Source: Halobacteriales archaeon QS_4_69_225
Lineage (GTDB): Archaea > Halobacteriota > Halobacteria > Halobacteriales > Haloarculaceae
Assembly: GCA_003020965.1 (NCBI GenBank)
Contig: PXRL01000008.1
Span: 62,001-126,000 of the forward strand
Length of the DNA: 64,000 nucleotides
Direction of reading: 5' to 3'
The position numbers and the translations under genes are program-made. Shown here piece by piece: positions 24,701-31,807 of this stretch. Under the pieces are notes generated by a model. That model worked only from the letters and a program-made list of their open reading frames with translations. It did not search any database and was not told the DNA's origin. Every line of letters starts with the position of its first letter. The stretch's first letter is position 1.

Positions 24701-27700
24701 GTTCGTCGGCGCTCTCCTCGAGGACGACCGTGCGGGGGTGGTCGACTTCGACGGCAGTGCATACGTCGCCCAGTCACTCACGACCGACTTCCAGCGTGTC
24801 AACGAAAGCATAGAGGCGCTCGACGCCAACGGTGGGACCAACATCGGCGCGGGCGTCGGGGAGGCAAATGACGAGTTCGCCGGGGAGAGCAACGCCTCGC
24901 GCGCTAAGGTCGGCATCCTGCTGACCGACGGAATAGGCAACGGCGGCCGGTCGGAGGCCCGCACCGCGGCCGACCGGAACATCACCATCTACACCATCGG
25001 GTTCGGAGACGCGAACGGCGAGAAGCTCCGTGACATCGCCAATATCACCGGCGGGAACTACACCTTCGTCGAGGACGAGCGCGACCTGCCGGAGGTATTC
25101 GCCCGGGTCGCCGAAGATGTCACCGGCGGTCAGGACAGCGACGGCGACGGTATCCCCGACCGCAGAGAGATCGAAGGCGTCCCCACGGGCTCCGGGGTGG
25201 TCCAGACGGACCCCACTGCCGCCGACACGGACGGCGACGGACTGACCGACGGCGAGGAACTCGGCGAGCCGAAGACGGTGACGGAACTGCGAGGGGAGTA
25301 CTACGGCGACGTTATCCTCGATACGCTCGAACGAGCGGGGTACACGCCCGAGAACGCGAGCGAGCGAATCTACGTCGATCCCGACAGCGATCCGACGATG
25401 GTCGACACCGACGGCGACGATCTCGACGACCTCGCCGAGACGACCGGTCAGACGACCGTCGCCCGGACGACGGACAAGCAGGCGACACAAGCCGTGCTGT
25501 CGTCGGGTGAGCCGTCGGCGAGCACGCTCGAAGGAGCCTTCGACCCCATCACGGTATCGTCCGATCCCCAAAGCTACGACACTGACGGCGACGGACTGTT
25601 CGACGGCCGCGAACACACGCTCGGGACGGACCCGACCGGCGCGGATACCGACGGCGACGGCATCGCCGATCCGGACGAACTCGAAACCGAAAACGACCCG
25701 ACGCTGTACGACGTCCGACGGCCGGAAGTCTCGGTTCGGAGTGCCCGGTACGACGTGCCGTCCGCACCGTCCGCCTCGCTGGAGATGACCTACAGCGTGG
25801 AGCTCACGGCGACGGACGCTGCCGGCATCGCCCGTCTCGAGCTCCGCAAGGACGGCGAGACCGGGGCCTCGAAGTCCCTGAACCCCGACGCGAACCGCGG
25901 CGAGACGGTCCGGCGTCGACTCACCTTCACCGACGGCATCGAGACGCAGGACGTCAAGACCGACAGCGTCACATCGACGTTCACCACGACCATCGGGGCG
26001 GCGGGCGACGCGGTGAGCGGGGTCGGCGGCAAGGTCGCCGACGCGACGCTCGGAACGACGGTCTACATGCGGGCGATCGACGGCAACGGGAACCAGCGGC
26101 GGGGCATCGCCATCGAACAGAGCAACTTCTACGGCGAGGTCGCCGGCGACGTCATCACTGGCAACGACTTCATCGACGACGAAGTGGCAGAGCGGTTCGG
26201 CAAGGTTTCGGGCTTTTCGGCCAGTGTTGGCGTGCTGTTCCGCGACATCTCGGAGATCGTCGACGACCCGACGGCGTTCATCGATGGTATCACCGCGCTG
26301 TACGGTCTCGTGCGCGAGGAGGGCGCCGGTGTTGCCGGGACGATCACCGAACTGCTGATCGAGGAAATCGAGCGCAAGCAAGCCCGCAACAACCCCTACG
26401 GCGACCTCGACAGCAAGGAGTATCCGGAGCTGTACGACACGTATAGAAACAACTACTACGCGGGGTACAGCGCCGGGTTCCTGGCGAAGCTGGTGGTCTC
26501 GGCCGGCGCGGGCAAGGCCGCGAAGTCGACGATCAAGAACCTCGACCGGGTCAACAGCATCGCTCAAAAGCTGAAGAAAACGCGAGCGGTGCGGGCTCTG
26601 GCCCGGGTCGACAGCGCCAAGGAGGCGGCGAAGGCGCGGACGGTGGCGCGCATCCTGCTGGCCGGCGACCGGGCGGTCGAGCCGGTGGTGAGCCAGGCGC
26701 GGACGGCCGGCCGTGCGTTCCGGGTGTGGCGGATCCAGCGGTCGATCGATGCGGATGTCGACGCGCTACCGGCAAGTAAGCAACAGGACCTCGGGCGGTT
26801 CCTCGCGCGGACGGGCGGCGACGGCCGACGGACGTACGCTGATCTCAGGGCAGTCGACAGCGACGCCGCCGACACGCTGGCGGCCATCGACGATCCGGTG
26901 ACCCAGCGGCAGTTCGTCAACGCATATGAGCGTGGCGAGGTCGACAGCAATAAGCTGGCGGCAGCAATCCGTCGATACGATGAACTCGACGCGGAAGGAA
27001 AGGAAACTGCTGACGATCTGATTGCAGCGACGGGCGACGAGGGTGTAGAGTTCGTTTCTGAAGCCAACGGTGAAACGATTAGAGTTCTTGCAGACGGATC
27101 TGGAGACATCGACGATGCGTACGACCAATCCGTTGTTCGTGCTGCTGATAGCGATGATATAAATAACAACCAGCTCAAGCGCGCCGTCCAGAAAATCGAC
27201 GGACTCAGTGGTGAACGGAAACGACGGGCGAAACAGTTGGTCGCTGATGCCGGACCGAACGGCGCTAAACTGGTTGACGAACTCGATGACGAGAGTCTAG
27301 AGAATCTGCTTACAATTAATGTCGACGGCGCGTCTACCAATACGCTTCGCCTTCTCCGAGAAAATCTAGCTGAACTGAATGGCAACGATGTTTCAACGAG
27401 CAGAATTAGAGAATTCATACAAAACACGAAACAATTGAGTGGATCTGATAACGCTATCGAGGGGGTCGACGATCTCGTTCGCACGGCTTCAAAGACCGAT
27501 TCTGGGTCATTTAGCGGTCCGGCGGCAGAAGCAGAATTCGCATCAGATAACATCGACACGGTCACTGCCGTCCGTCGCGACATTAAGACACCCCCCGCTG
27601 GACGCCCAGGAGATATCGACGCTGTTGAAAACGTCGACGGGGCCCAAGTAGGTAGCGAAGTAAAGAACAGTGGCAGAAATACTAATCGCCAAGACGTTGG

Positions 27701-27845
27701 ACAAATCGCAAAGGGATATGAAGAACTCATACAGCGCGGTGAAGTAGATGAGTATCAAATCGTATTCAGAGAACTGTCGAATCCGGATATCCGAAAGTAT
27801 ATGGAAGACAATGACATACCCTACACCGTAATCAACGAAGATTGA
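21714..27845 (+). CDS. Giant exported polymorphic toxin-like protein: FG-GAP-like repeats, Asp-rich repeats, VWA domain, C-terminal PD-(D/E)XK-like nuclease tip
   Basis: About 2043 residues (numbering from the ATG at 21714). Order: N-terminal export helix (~19-45); FG-GAP/VCBS-like repeats with DIDGDGQDE-type loops (~200-330); helical part (~355-540); beta domain (~545-640); first Asp-rich calcium-type repeats (DSDGDT, DTDTDG; ~641-820); beta sandwich; VWA domain with MIDAS residues DSSGS (~976), GGTN (~1040) and LLTDG (~1069); second Asp-rich repeats (~1141-1333); another beta domain; hydrophobic Ala/Gly-rich helical segment (~1496-1610); a junction module shared with two cassettes downstream (~1652-1766); and a C-terminal tip (~1938-2043) with GDID (D1967/D1969) and SEVK (E1982, K1984), the PD-(D/E)XK pattern. 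Many NxT/S sites suggest a secreted glycoprotein. A putative immunity gene follows after 6 bases. GC falls toward the tip. Toxin activity is inferred from architecture. Confidence 0.85.
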   Translation: MRPTWGKVTQVVANNRPSRQRVAAVTFALLLVSSLIVVSIPINADISVAATQQEAEFNPPVPAEAVDPGQTVVAPTQTPSGETAFTIVGANGTETRIRPDSQPSVLGPTTRSLWGSYVARLPYVESGTGALKVATETNSTETVLPGNATVTPKRSKTTLAVGRWNTSAPTVLFVDAEKDRIYRVDESGNVTAVADPANGAQAVAGVGDIDGDGQDELVFADGSQAIRYIEPSESGAQTFSKVYDGAGSNDGIGVGAPADFDGDGVDSVPIVDGSNQIRLVTAGAGGRTLTGGIAAKAPVAPGDVDRDGTVELAFYRTDGDLAYIDDVATDPVSRDISGPDQPPVTGDGLGVALSNERSILDREETDVLTDASASLQKRWAQLLLLNLRAEGTESRYDGPLNDLNQSIELTTPPSRIDDRQAFAYDRSAIEGLAFTDYRSRNAKIVLEAQLIASAANETAVAQLAYARWAFNRTESDLSPEGRRAAETSIANASEALARSQRQVSNSPGWDLESRQAAIDNSSRAWAEATAALERIDTETEPEVTVTTRRDPVRDGSESVTGQIRVDVFDIQPHELSDATVTIGDDRTTTAPINVTDRRSNASVRLNVTLEDRVTSVDVTVEDINKRSEAATRVGRAGSDTVRFDGDGVPDFYETETLGTDPQDPDSDSPKVSIDTADDGTIDGREDFDDDSLSNYHEGIFRTDPFDSDSDGDTLSDSYEVQYPRLNQTAATTNGTAPRDPNWDPDSDGLDVSQERALGTHPFVADTDTDGLSDDRERGIGTDPTDSDTDDDGIPDGEEVELGTDPLSADSDGNGTPDGQETYRTSTANQSLGVTVTTTGSGNTAGNVTIQNGSLPTFQRDSVESAQVTSWVNLESERPIDGANVTFDYDESELGATDESDLVVFRYNETAAAYEPLDTTVDAANDTVTGRTDQFSRFVVFDVRNWASNFVADRPDDVSTPDGDTDVRPLDTVFVIDSSGSMSSNDPDELRKTAAKEFVGALLEDDRAGVVDFDGSAYVAQSLTTDFQRVNESIEALDANGGTNIGAGVGEANDEFAGESNASRAKVGILLTDGIGNGGRSEARTAADRNITIYTIGFGDANGEKLRDIANITGGNYTFVEDERDLPEVFARVAEDVTGGQDSDGDGIPDRREIEGVPTGSGVVQTDPTAADTDGDGLTDGEELGEPKTVTELRGEYYGDVILDTLERAGYTPENASERIYVDPDSDPTMVDTDGDDLDDLAETTGQTTVARTTDKQATQAVLSSGEPSASTLEGAFDPITVSSDPQSYDTDGDGLFDGREHTLGTDPTGADTDGDGIADPDELETENDPTLYDVRRPEVSVRSARYDVPSAPSASLEMTYSVELTATDAAGIARLELRKDGETGASKSLNPDANRGETVRRRLTFTDGIETQDVKTDSVTSTFTTTIGAAGDAVSGVGGKVADATLGTTVYMRAIDGNGNQRRGIAIEQSNFYGEVAGDVITGNDFIDDEVAERFGKVSGFSASVGVLFRDISEIVDDPTAFIDGITALYGLVREEGAGVAGTITELLIEEIERKQARNNPYGDLDSKEYPELYDTYRNNYYAGYSAGFLAKLVVSAGAGKAAKSTIKNLDRVNSIAQKLKKTRAVRALARVDSAKEAAKARTVARILLAGDRAVEPVVSQARTAGRAFRVWRIQRSIDADVDALPASKQQDLGRFLARTGGDGRRTYADLRAVDSDAADTLAAIDDPVTQRQFVNAYERGEVDSNKLAAAIRRYDELDAEGKETADDLIAATGDEGVEFVSEANGETIRVLADGSGDIDDAYDQSVVRAADSDDINNNQLKRAVQKIDGLSGERKRRAKQLVADAGPNGAKLVDELDDESLENLLTINVDGASTNTLRLLRENLAELNGNDVSTSRIREFIQNTKQLSGSDNAIEGVDDLVRTASKTDSGSFSGPAAEAEFASDNIDTVTAVRRDIKTPPAGRPGDIDAVENVDGAQVGSEVKNSGRNTNRQDVGQIAKGYEELIQRGEVDEYQIVFRELSNPDIRKYMEDNDIPYTVINED
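26669..26734 (+). repeat. 66-bp direct repeat, copy 1 (toxin junction)
   Basis: This stretch in the giant toxin gene is identical base for base to 29596-29661 in the orphan cassette. It encodes the start of the shared junction (AVEPVVSQARTAGRAFRVW) in the same codon phase in both places, so recombination between copies would join the long protein in frame to the other tip. Confidence 0.9.
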
Positions 27846-27851
27846 ATCAGT

Positions 27852-28532
27852 ATGTTCCGAGTAGAACTCTCGATGGAGGCTGACCCCGATTACCGGCTAC
27901 TCTCAAGTATATTATACTGCGCTGTTGCGGATGGACTTCGGTTCAATTCTCACAATTTCGACGGCACATACCGGATTGTTCCGTCAGATCCGTCCGAAGA
28001 GATTGTGGTGACCGAGTCCGGCGATGTCCATCGAACGGAACTGCTCGCTGATGCCATCGACGAATACACCGGGTTTGATTCATCGTCAACAGGGCTCGGG
28101 ATCATGACCACGTATGTCGATTCTAACCCTGCTCTCCCTTGTTTCGTACAGGTACACTCCAGAGACGATGACCACGTGATATCGATCGGCACCAACATAT
28201 CTGACATTCGGGGGGCGAAACATCTTGAGGAATTTCTCGAGCTGCCGAAAGCAGTATTCCAGCGATTCGATTTCGTGTATGGTGCATCGCGCTACGGTGA
28301 GGAGGAACTTATTCCGACGAGTATCGACGCCGCGTATGACGACCATCCCCGACTCGTCACGTTCTACTCGCCGGAGATGGTCGACGAGATCGGTCGCGAG
28401 ACGTTACTCAAAGCTCCAGCAGAAGTGACTTTGGAATTTGTCGATGGGAGTGTATTTTTATTGGCTTCCTCAGAATTAAGCGAGCGAAGAAGGCGCGTTC
28501 AGGCAATTCATGAGTATTTATATAACTCGTGA
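27852..28532 (+). CDS. Putative immunity protein for the nuclease tip (homologue 1)
   Basis: The 226-residue acidic protein begins 6 bases after the toxin stop. It has no export signal, so it should stay in the cytoplasm, where an immunity protein is needed. Its C-terminal half shares spacing with the two other putative immunity proteins downstream: 'FGxxR' (here 'FVYGASRYGEEEL'), a 'TFYSPEMVDEIGRETLLKAP' segment matching 'YNYFRPETVDALGW...TAP' of homologue 3, and 'DGSVFLLAS' matching 'SGGVFLAVRE'. The N-terminal half is different, as expected if it fits a particular tip. Family not recognised by name; role inferred from position, size and paralogy. Confidence 0.7.
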   Translation: MFRVELSMEADPDYRLLSSILYCAVADGLRFNSHNFDGTYRIVPSDPSEEIVVTESGDVHRTELLADAIDEYTGFDSSSTGLGIMTTYVDSNPALPCFVQVHSRDDDHVISIGTNISDIRGAKHLEEFLELPKAVFQRFDFVYGASRYGEEELIPTSIDAAYDDHPRLVTFYSPEMVDEIGRETLLKAPAEVTLEFVDGSVFLLASSELSERRRRVQAIHEYLYNS

Positions 28533-28688
28533 TAATCCGTAAATAAAAGTTCACGGAGGGCGACGCGACAAAGCTTGAGGACATGATATTCGAGTCAAAG
28601 TATTTAGGCCAGTCGCCATGTGAACCCGAATGCGGAGATTCGATTCGTGATTAAAAGAGTGGAGAGGTAATGACGGACTGAGAAGCAC

Positions 28689-29408
28689 ATGTATAAGAAT
28701 AATGACTGGATTGAAATCGTATTTCTGTTCGAGGGTCGGCTCACCGAAGACATGATTACCAACCTGCTAGATGTGTTGGCAACTCGTTCGACCCACCAAA
28801 ACAACGATGAGACGTTGAGCACCGCGTTTTGGGACGACACGAGCGACATCAACCGAGAAAAAGTGAGCGTTGAGGGAGCCGCCGATATCGTTACGAATTA
28901 CCAGGTTTCAGTAGTCACGATCTCATTCGACGGGTTCGAACTACAAGTTGAATGTGAATACAGTGACAATTATCTTGACTCGGTCCCACACCTAGCTTTC
29001 AGCGAACAAATTCATCCGTTTACCGGGACCGACGAGACAAGAATTGACGCTGAAATACAAAGGCGCCGGCATCTGTTTGCGGATATCCTCGCTGATGCAG
29101 GTGAAACGGTTACTCCGAAGTGGGGTTTCGGCCGTCGGGGAGGGGTTGCATCAGATAGCAAACCGGCAACGGAGCTACTGATGAAAAATCGGCCGGCCCT
29201 CTACGAGTATAATCTGTTCAATAGTGAGATGGTCAATTCTATTGGTCGCAAGGCGATCACCGACTCTTCAGCATAGTATATTAGCGAACTGTCCTCTGGG
29301 GGGATGTTTTTGATTACACGGGAGCCACCACGCTCGTGTTCACCGCGGGAGGATGCCTGTGTGGCAGTTGCCCGACATCTGGGTTTAGAAACGGCCGATT
29401 TTTACTAA
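28689..29408 (+). pseudogene. Putative immunity protein homologue 2, interrupted by one amber codon
   Basis: The frame from ATG 28689 runs to TAG at 29274-29276, then continues in the same frame without further stop to TAA at 29406-29408. The sequence after the TAG (YISELSSGGMFLITREPPRS) aligns with homologue 3 (YVDKLDSGGVFLAVREPPKQ), and the TAG sits exactly where homologue 3 has Trp (TGG), so one base change explains the break. The upstream part has the shared 'WGFGRRGG' and 'PALYEYNLF' motifs. No toxin gene precedes it, so it is an orphan immunity relic; a sequencing error or readthrough cannot be excluded. Confidence 0.8.
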
Positions 29409-29542
29409 CAACATGTCGTCGGATCTTCATGCTCTCAGATAGATGGACCGCTCAATCCGTATATGCCATCCAGAGTTAATCAGTTTTATTAATTATATCT
29501 GACTCGAACAACCGAGGATACGACCAACAGCAGAGTCTGTTC

Positions 29543-30586
29543 TTGTCGGTCTCGCAACTGCTGAGTTGCTCGGACAATTGGCTCAGCGGTCGCTTCCGGG
29601 CGGTCGAGCCGGTGGTGAGCCAGGCGCGGACGGCCGGCCGTGCGTTCCGGGTGTGGCGGATTCAACGGCAGTTAGACAGCGATGTGGACGGGCTGTCGGC
29701 GAACAAGCAGGAGAATCTCGGTCGACACCTCGCCCGGACGGACGGGGGTGGCGGGGAGGCGTACGACGACCTCGCAGCAATCGATAGCGACGCCGCCAAC
29801 GCGCTGGTCCGGATTCAGGATCCACTGATTGAGCGGCAGTTCGTCGACGCTTATCGGCGTGGAGAGGTCGATGATGAGCAACTGGCCTCTGCACTCCGTC
29901 GCTACGATGAATTAGACGCTGATAGAAAGGGCACGGCTGACGAAGTGATTGATGAAACCGGAGCCAGTGGTGTCAAATTACTGGCCAGAATGGATGGCGA
30001 CGGTCTCCGTCGCGTTCTCGATCTCGATATAAAGAGAGCCGACGAATTCCGCGCGGCCGCAGCACGGAACTTAGAGGGGGGCTACGCCACGACCGAAGAC
30101 ATCGATAACTTCGCCAGATACGCCGACAATCTCGAAGGCATCGACGGACTGAACAGCGGCCCGGTTAGCGACTTTATTACCGCAAGTGACCCCAGAAATG
30201 TGAAAGGAGCGCTCCGTGAAGTGCGGCGCGCTGACGAGATTGGAGCGGAGAATATCGAGCGAATGAGTCTCGAAAGTAGTGCAGGCGAATTGGATATCCA
30301 GACGAAATCAGGAAAGATTGTCGAGAGTAAATCCACTTTCGGGTACAATGAACAAAATGTTGATGCAGAACTAAGAAAGAAGCTAACGGCGATGCGAGAC
30401 GACCCAAGAGTCTCCTTCGACGGAAATACACTAAGAGTTATCGCGACAAAGGTTGACGACAGAAACATGGTGAAAACAAAAATCAAAAAATGGGAAAACA
30501 AAGTCGAGTCTGAGTCCGAGTGGAATAACGCTAATATCCAGATCAAAGTGGTTGACGAGAGAACTGAAACTACAATCAAAAATTAA
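29543..30586 (+). CDS. Orphan toxin cassette: shared junction module plus a second PD-(D/E)XK-like tip
   Basis: About 347 residues without an export signal. Residues ~19-150 repeat the junction module of the giant toxin (AVEPVVSQARTAGRAFRVW, KQENLGRHLARTDGGGGEAY, RQFVDAYRRGEVDDEQLASA), the first 66 bases of it being identical. The rest is unrelated to tip 1. It contains 'GELDIQTKSGKIVESKST' with E249/D251 and E261-x-K263 (numbered from 29543), again the metal-site pattern of PD-(D/E)XK nucleases, and a Lys-rich end. The first 18 residues are probably not native. It looks like a silent donor tip which can replace the end of the long gene by recombination. GC is low. An immunity homologue follows after 15 bases. 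Confidence 0.75.
   Translation: MSVSQLLSCSDNWLSGRFRAVEPVVSQARTAGRAFRVWRIQRQLDSDVDGLSANKQENLGRHLARTDGGGGEAYDDLAAIDSDAANALVRIQDPLIERQFVDAYRRGEVDDEQLASALRRYDELDADRKGTADEVIDETGASGVKLLARMDGDGLRRVLDLDIKRADEFRAAAARNLEGGYATTEDIDNFARYADNLEGIDGLNSGPVSDFITASDPRNVKGALREVRRADEIGAENIERMSLESSAGELDIQTKSGKIVESKSTFGYNEQNVDAELRKKLTAMRDDPRVSFDGNTLRVIATKVDDRNMVKTKIKKWENKVESESEWNNANIQIKVVDERTETTIKN
29596..29661 (+). repeat. 66-bp direct repeat, copy 2 (orphan cassette)
   Basis: Identical to 26669-26734. The similarity continues more loosely for about 300 bases downstream, while the sequence upstream is unrelated; the sharp left edge marks where the cassette was joined. Confidence 0.9.
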
Positions 30587-30601
30587 AATCAGAGACAACT
30601 T

Positions 30602-31306
30602 ATGCAAGATTACGATAAGATTTGGACGGGATATATCTTTGAGAGTAAGCCAACTGTGAACGACTACCAGTTGCTGTTCGAACGATTACTCGAATATATT
30701 AAAAATGACAGACAAATAAAAATATCTATCGACCAAACCAAAGCTGATTCGGCGGAGGCCGCCGAGTTCATACATAAAGATAACTCGGGAAATATCAGAC
30801 CTCCTGTTGAACTGGATATTTCGATAGCATCCAGTAAAGAAGGGCGAGGTCTTCTATTAGACCCATGGGTGCCACATCTAAGATCTTTGACCTGGATTTA
30901 CCGACTGAAGCGGGCCGACGATGGAGAGGGTTCGGCAGAAATCGAACGACTCCGCCGCGAGTTCATCGATATTCACGCCCTCGCGGCCGAAGTCCTTGAG
31001 CCCCGGTGGGCGTTCGGCCGCCGTGGCGGCCTCGCAATCGGGGAAGACGAATCGATCAAGGAACTCTCGGAGACGACCACGCCTCCGCTGTACGAGTACA
31101 ACTATTTCCGGCCGGAAACGGTTGACGCCCTCGGGTGGGATTGCGTGCTCACCGCACCCGCCTGGTACGTCGACAAACTGGACTCCGGCGGTGTCTTCCT
31201 CGCCGTGCGCGAGCCGCCGAAGCAGTGTTCCCGCGGCGTCGATACCTGTGTTGAGGTGGCTGACCACCTCGGGATTCCGCTCGCTACCCCCGAACGGTAC
31301 CACTGA
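30602..31306 (+). CDS. Putative immunity protein homologue 3, intact
   Basis: The 234-residue protein begins 15 bases after the orphan cassette. Its N-terminal half is Lys/Asp/Ile-rich and specific to this copy; the C-terminal half carries the family motifs 'RWAFGRRGGLAIGEDESI', 'PPLYEYNYFRPETVDALGW', 'APAWYVDKLDSGGVFLAVRE' and a Cys-containing end (CSRGVDTCVEVADHLGIP). Base composition changes from AT-rich in the first 300 bases to GC-rich after about 30890, as if two segments had been joined. Cytoplasmic. Probably protects against the second tip; inference from position. Confidence 0.7.
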   Translation: MQDYDKIWTGYIFESKPTVNDYQLLFERLLEYIKNDRQIKISIDQTKADSAEAAEFIHKDNSGNIRPPVELDISIASSKEGRGLLLDPWVPHLRSLTWIYRLKRADDGEGSAEIERLRREFIDIHALAAEVLEPRWAFGRRGGLAIGEDESIKELSETTTPPLYEYNYFRPETVDALGWDCVLTAPAWYVDKLDSGGVFLAVREPPKQCSRGVDTCVEVADHLGIPLATPERYH

Positions 31307-31521
31307 CCTGCCGAAGCCAGGCTCTGCCCCGGCTGGCTCACTCGCAGGATGTCTCCGAGGAGGTACTGACGGAGACGACCGGGTATTGGCCGAACCGCAG
31401 CGACTGGAAGGCAAACACGGCCTTAACCAGCGTATCCGAAATCGGTGGCTGTGACAGCAGGCCGTTTCTCGCGACGTATCCTCACTGAGTTCTCCGGGAT
31501 AATCGCTTCTGGCGGAGTAAT

Positions 31522-31770
31522 CGAGCCATCAAGCCAGTGGTGAGTCAGGTGCCGGCCGGGCATTTCGGATGTGGCAGATCCAACGGCAAATCGATGGGGA
31601 TGTCGACGCACTATCGGCAAGCAAGCAGCAGGACCTCGGGCGGTTCCTCGCGCGGACCGGCGGCGACGGCCGACGGACGTACGCTGACCTCAGGGCGGTC
31701 GACAGCGACGCCACCGACACGCTGGCGGCCATCGACGACCCGGTGACCCAGCGGCAGTTCGTCAATGCCT
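31522..31770 (+). pseudogene. Truncated third toxin cassette (junction module only)
   Basis: The sequence resembles the junction module of the giant toxin but is broken: 'RAIKPVVSQ' in one frame, then after a one-base shift 'MWQIQRQIDGDVDALSASKQ' and 'GDGRRTYADLRAVDSDATDT', ending abruptly at 'VTQRQFVNA' near 31770. After that the DNA is unrelated and runs straight into the end of the MetE-like gene. No tip or immunity gene remains. It marks the right edge of the toxin array and a recombination point. Confidence 0.8.
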
Positions 31771-31807
31771 GTACGAACCTGGGGCCGGATCGAGCTGCCC
31801 GTCTCGG

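Noticed and set aside
24774-26567. 597-residue reverse frame inside the toxin gene
   Set aside because: Its Val/Arg/Gly-rich sequence is the shadow of Asp-rich repeats on the other strand; no family features.
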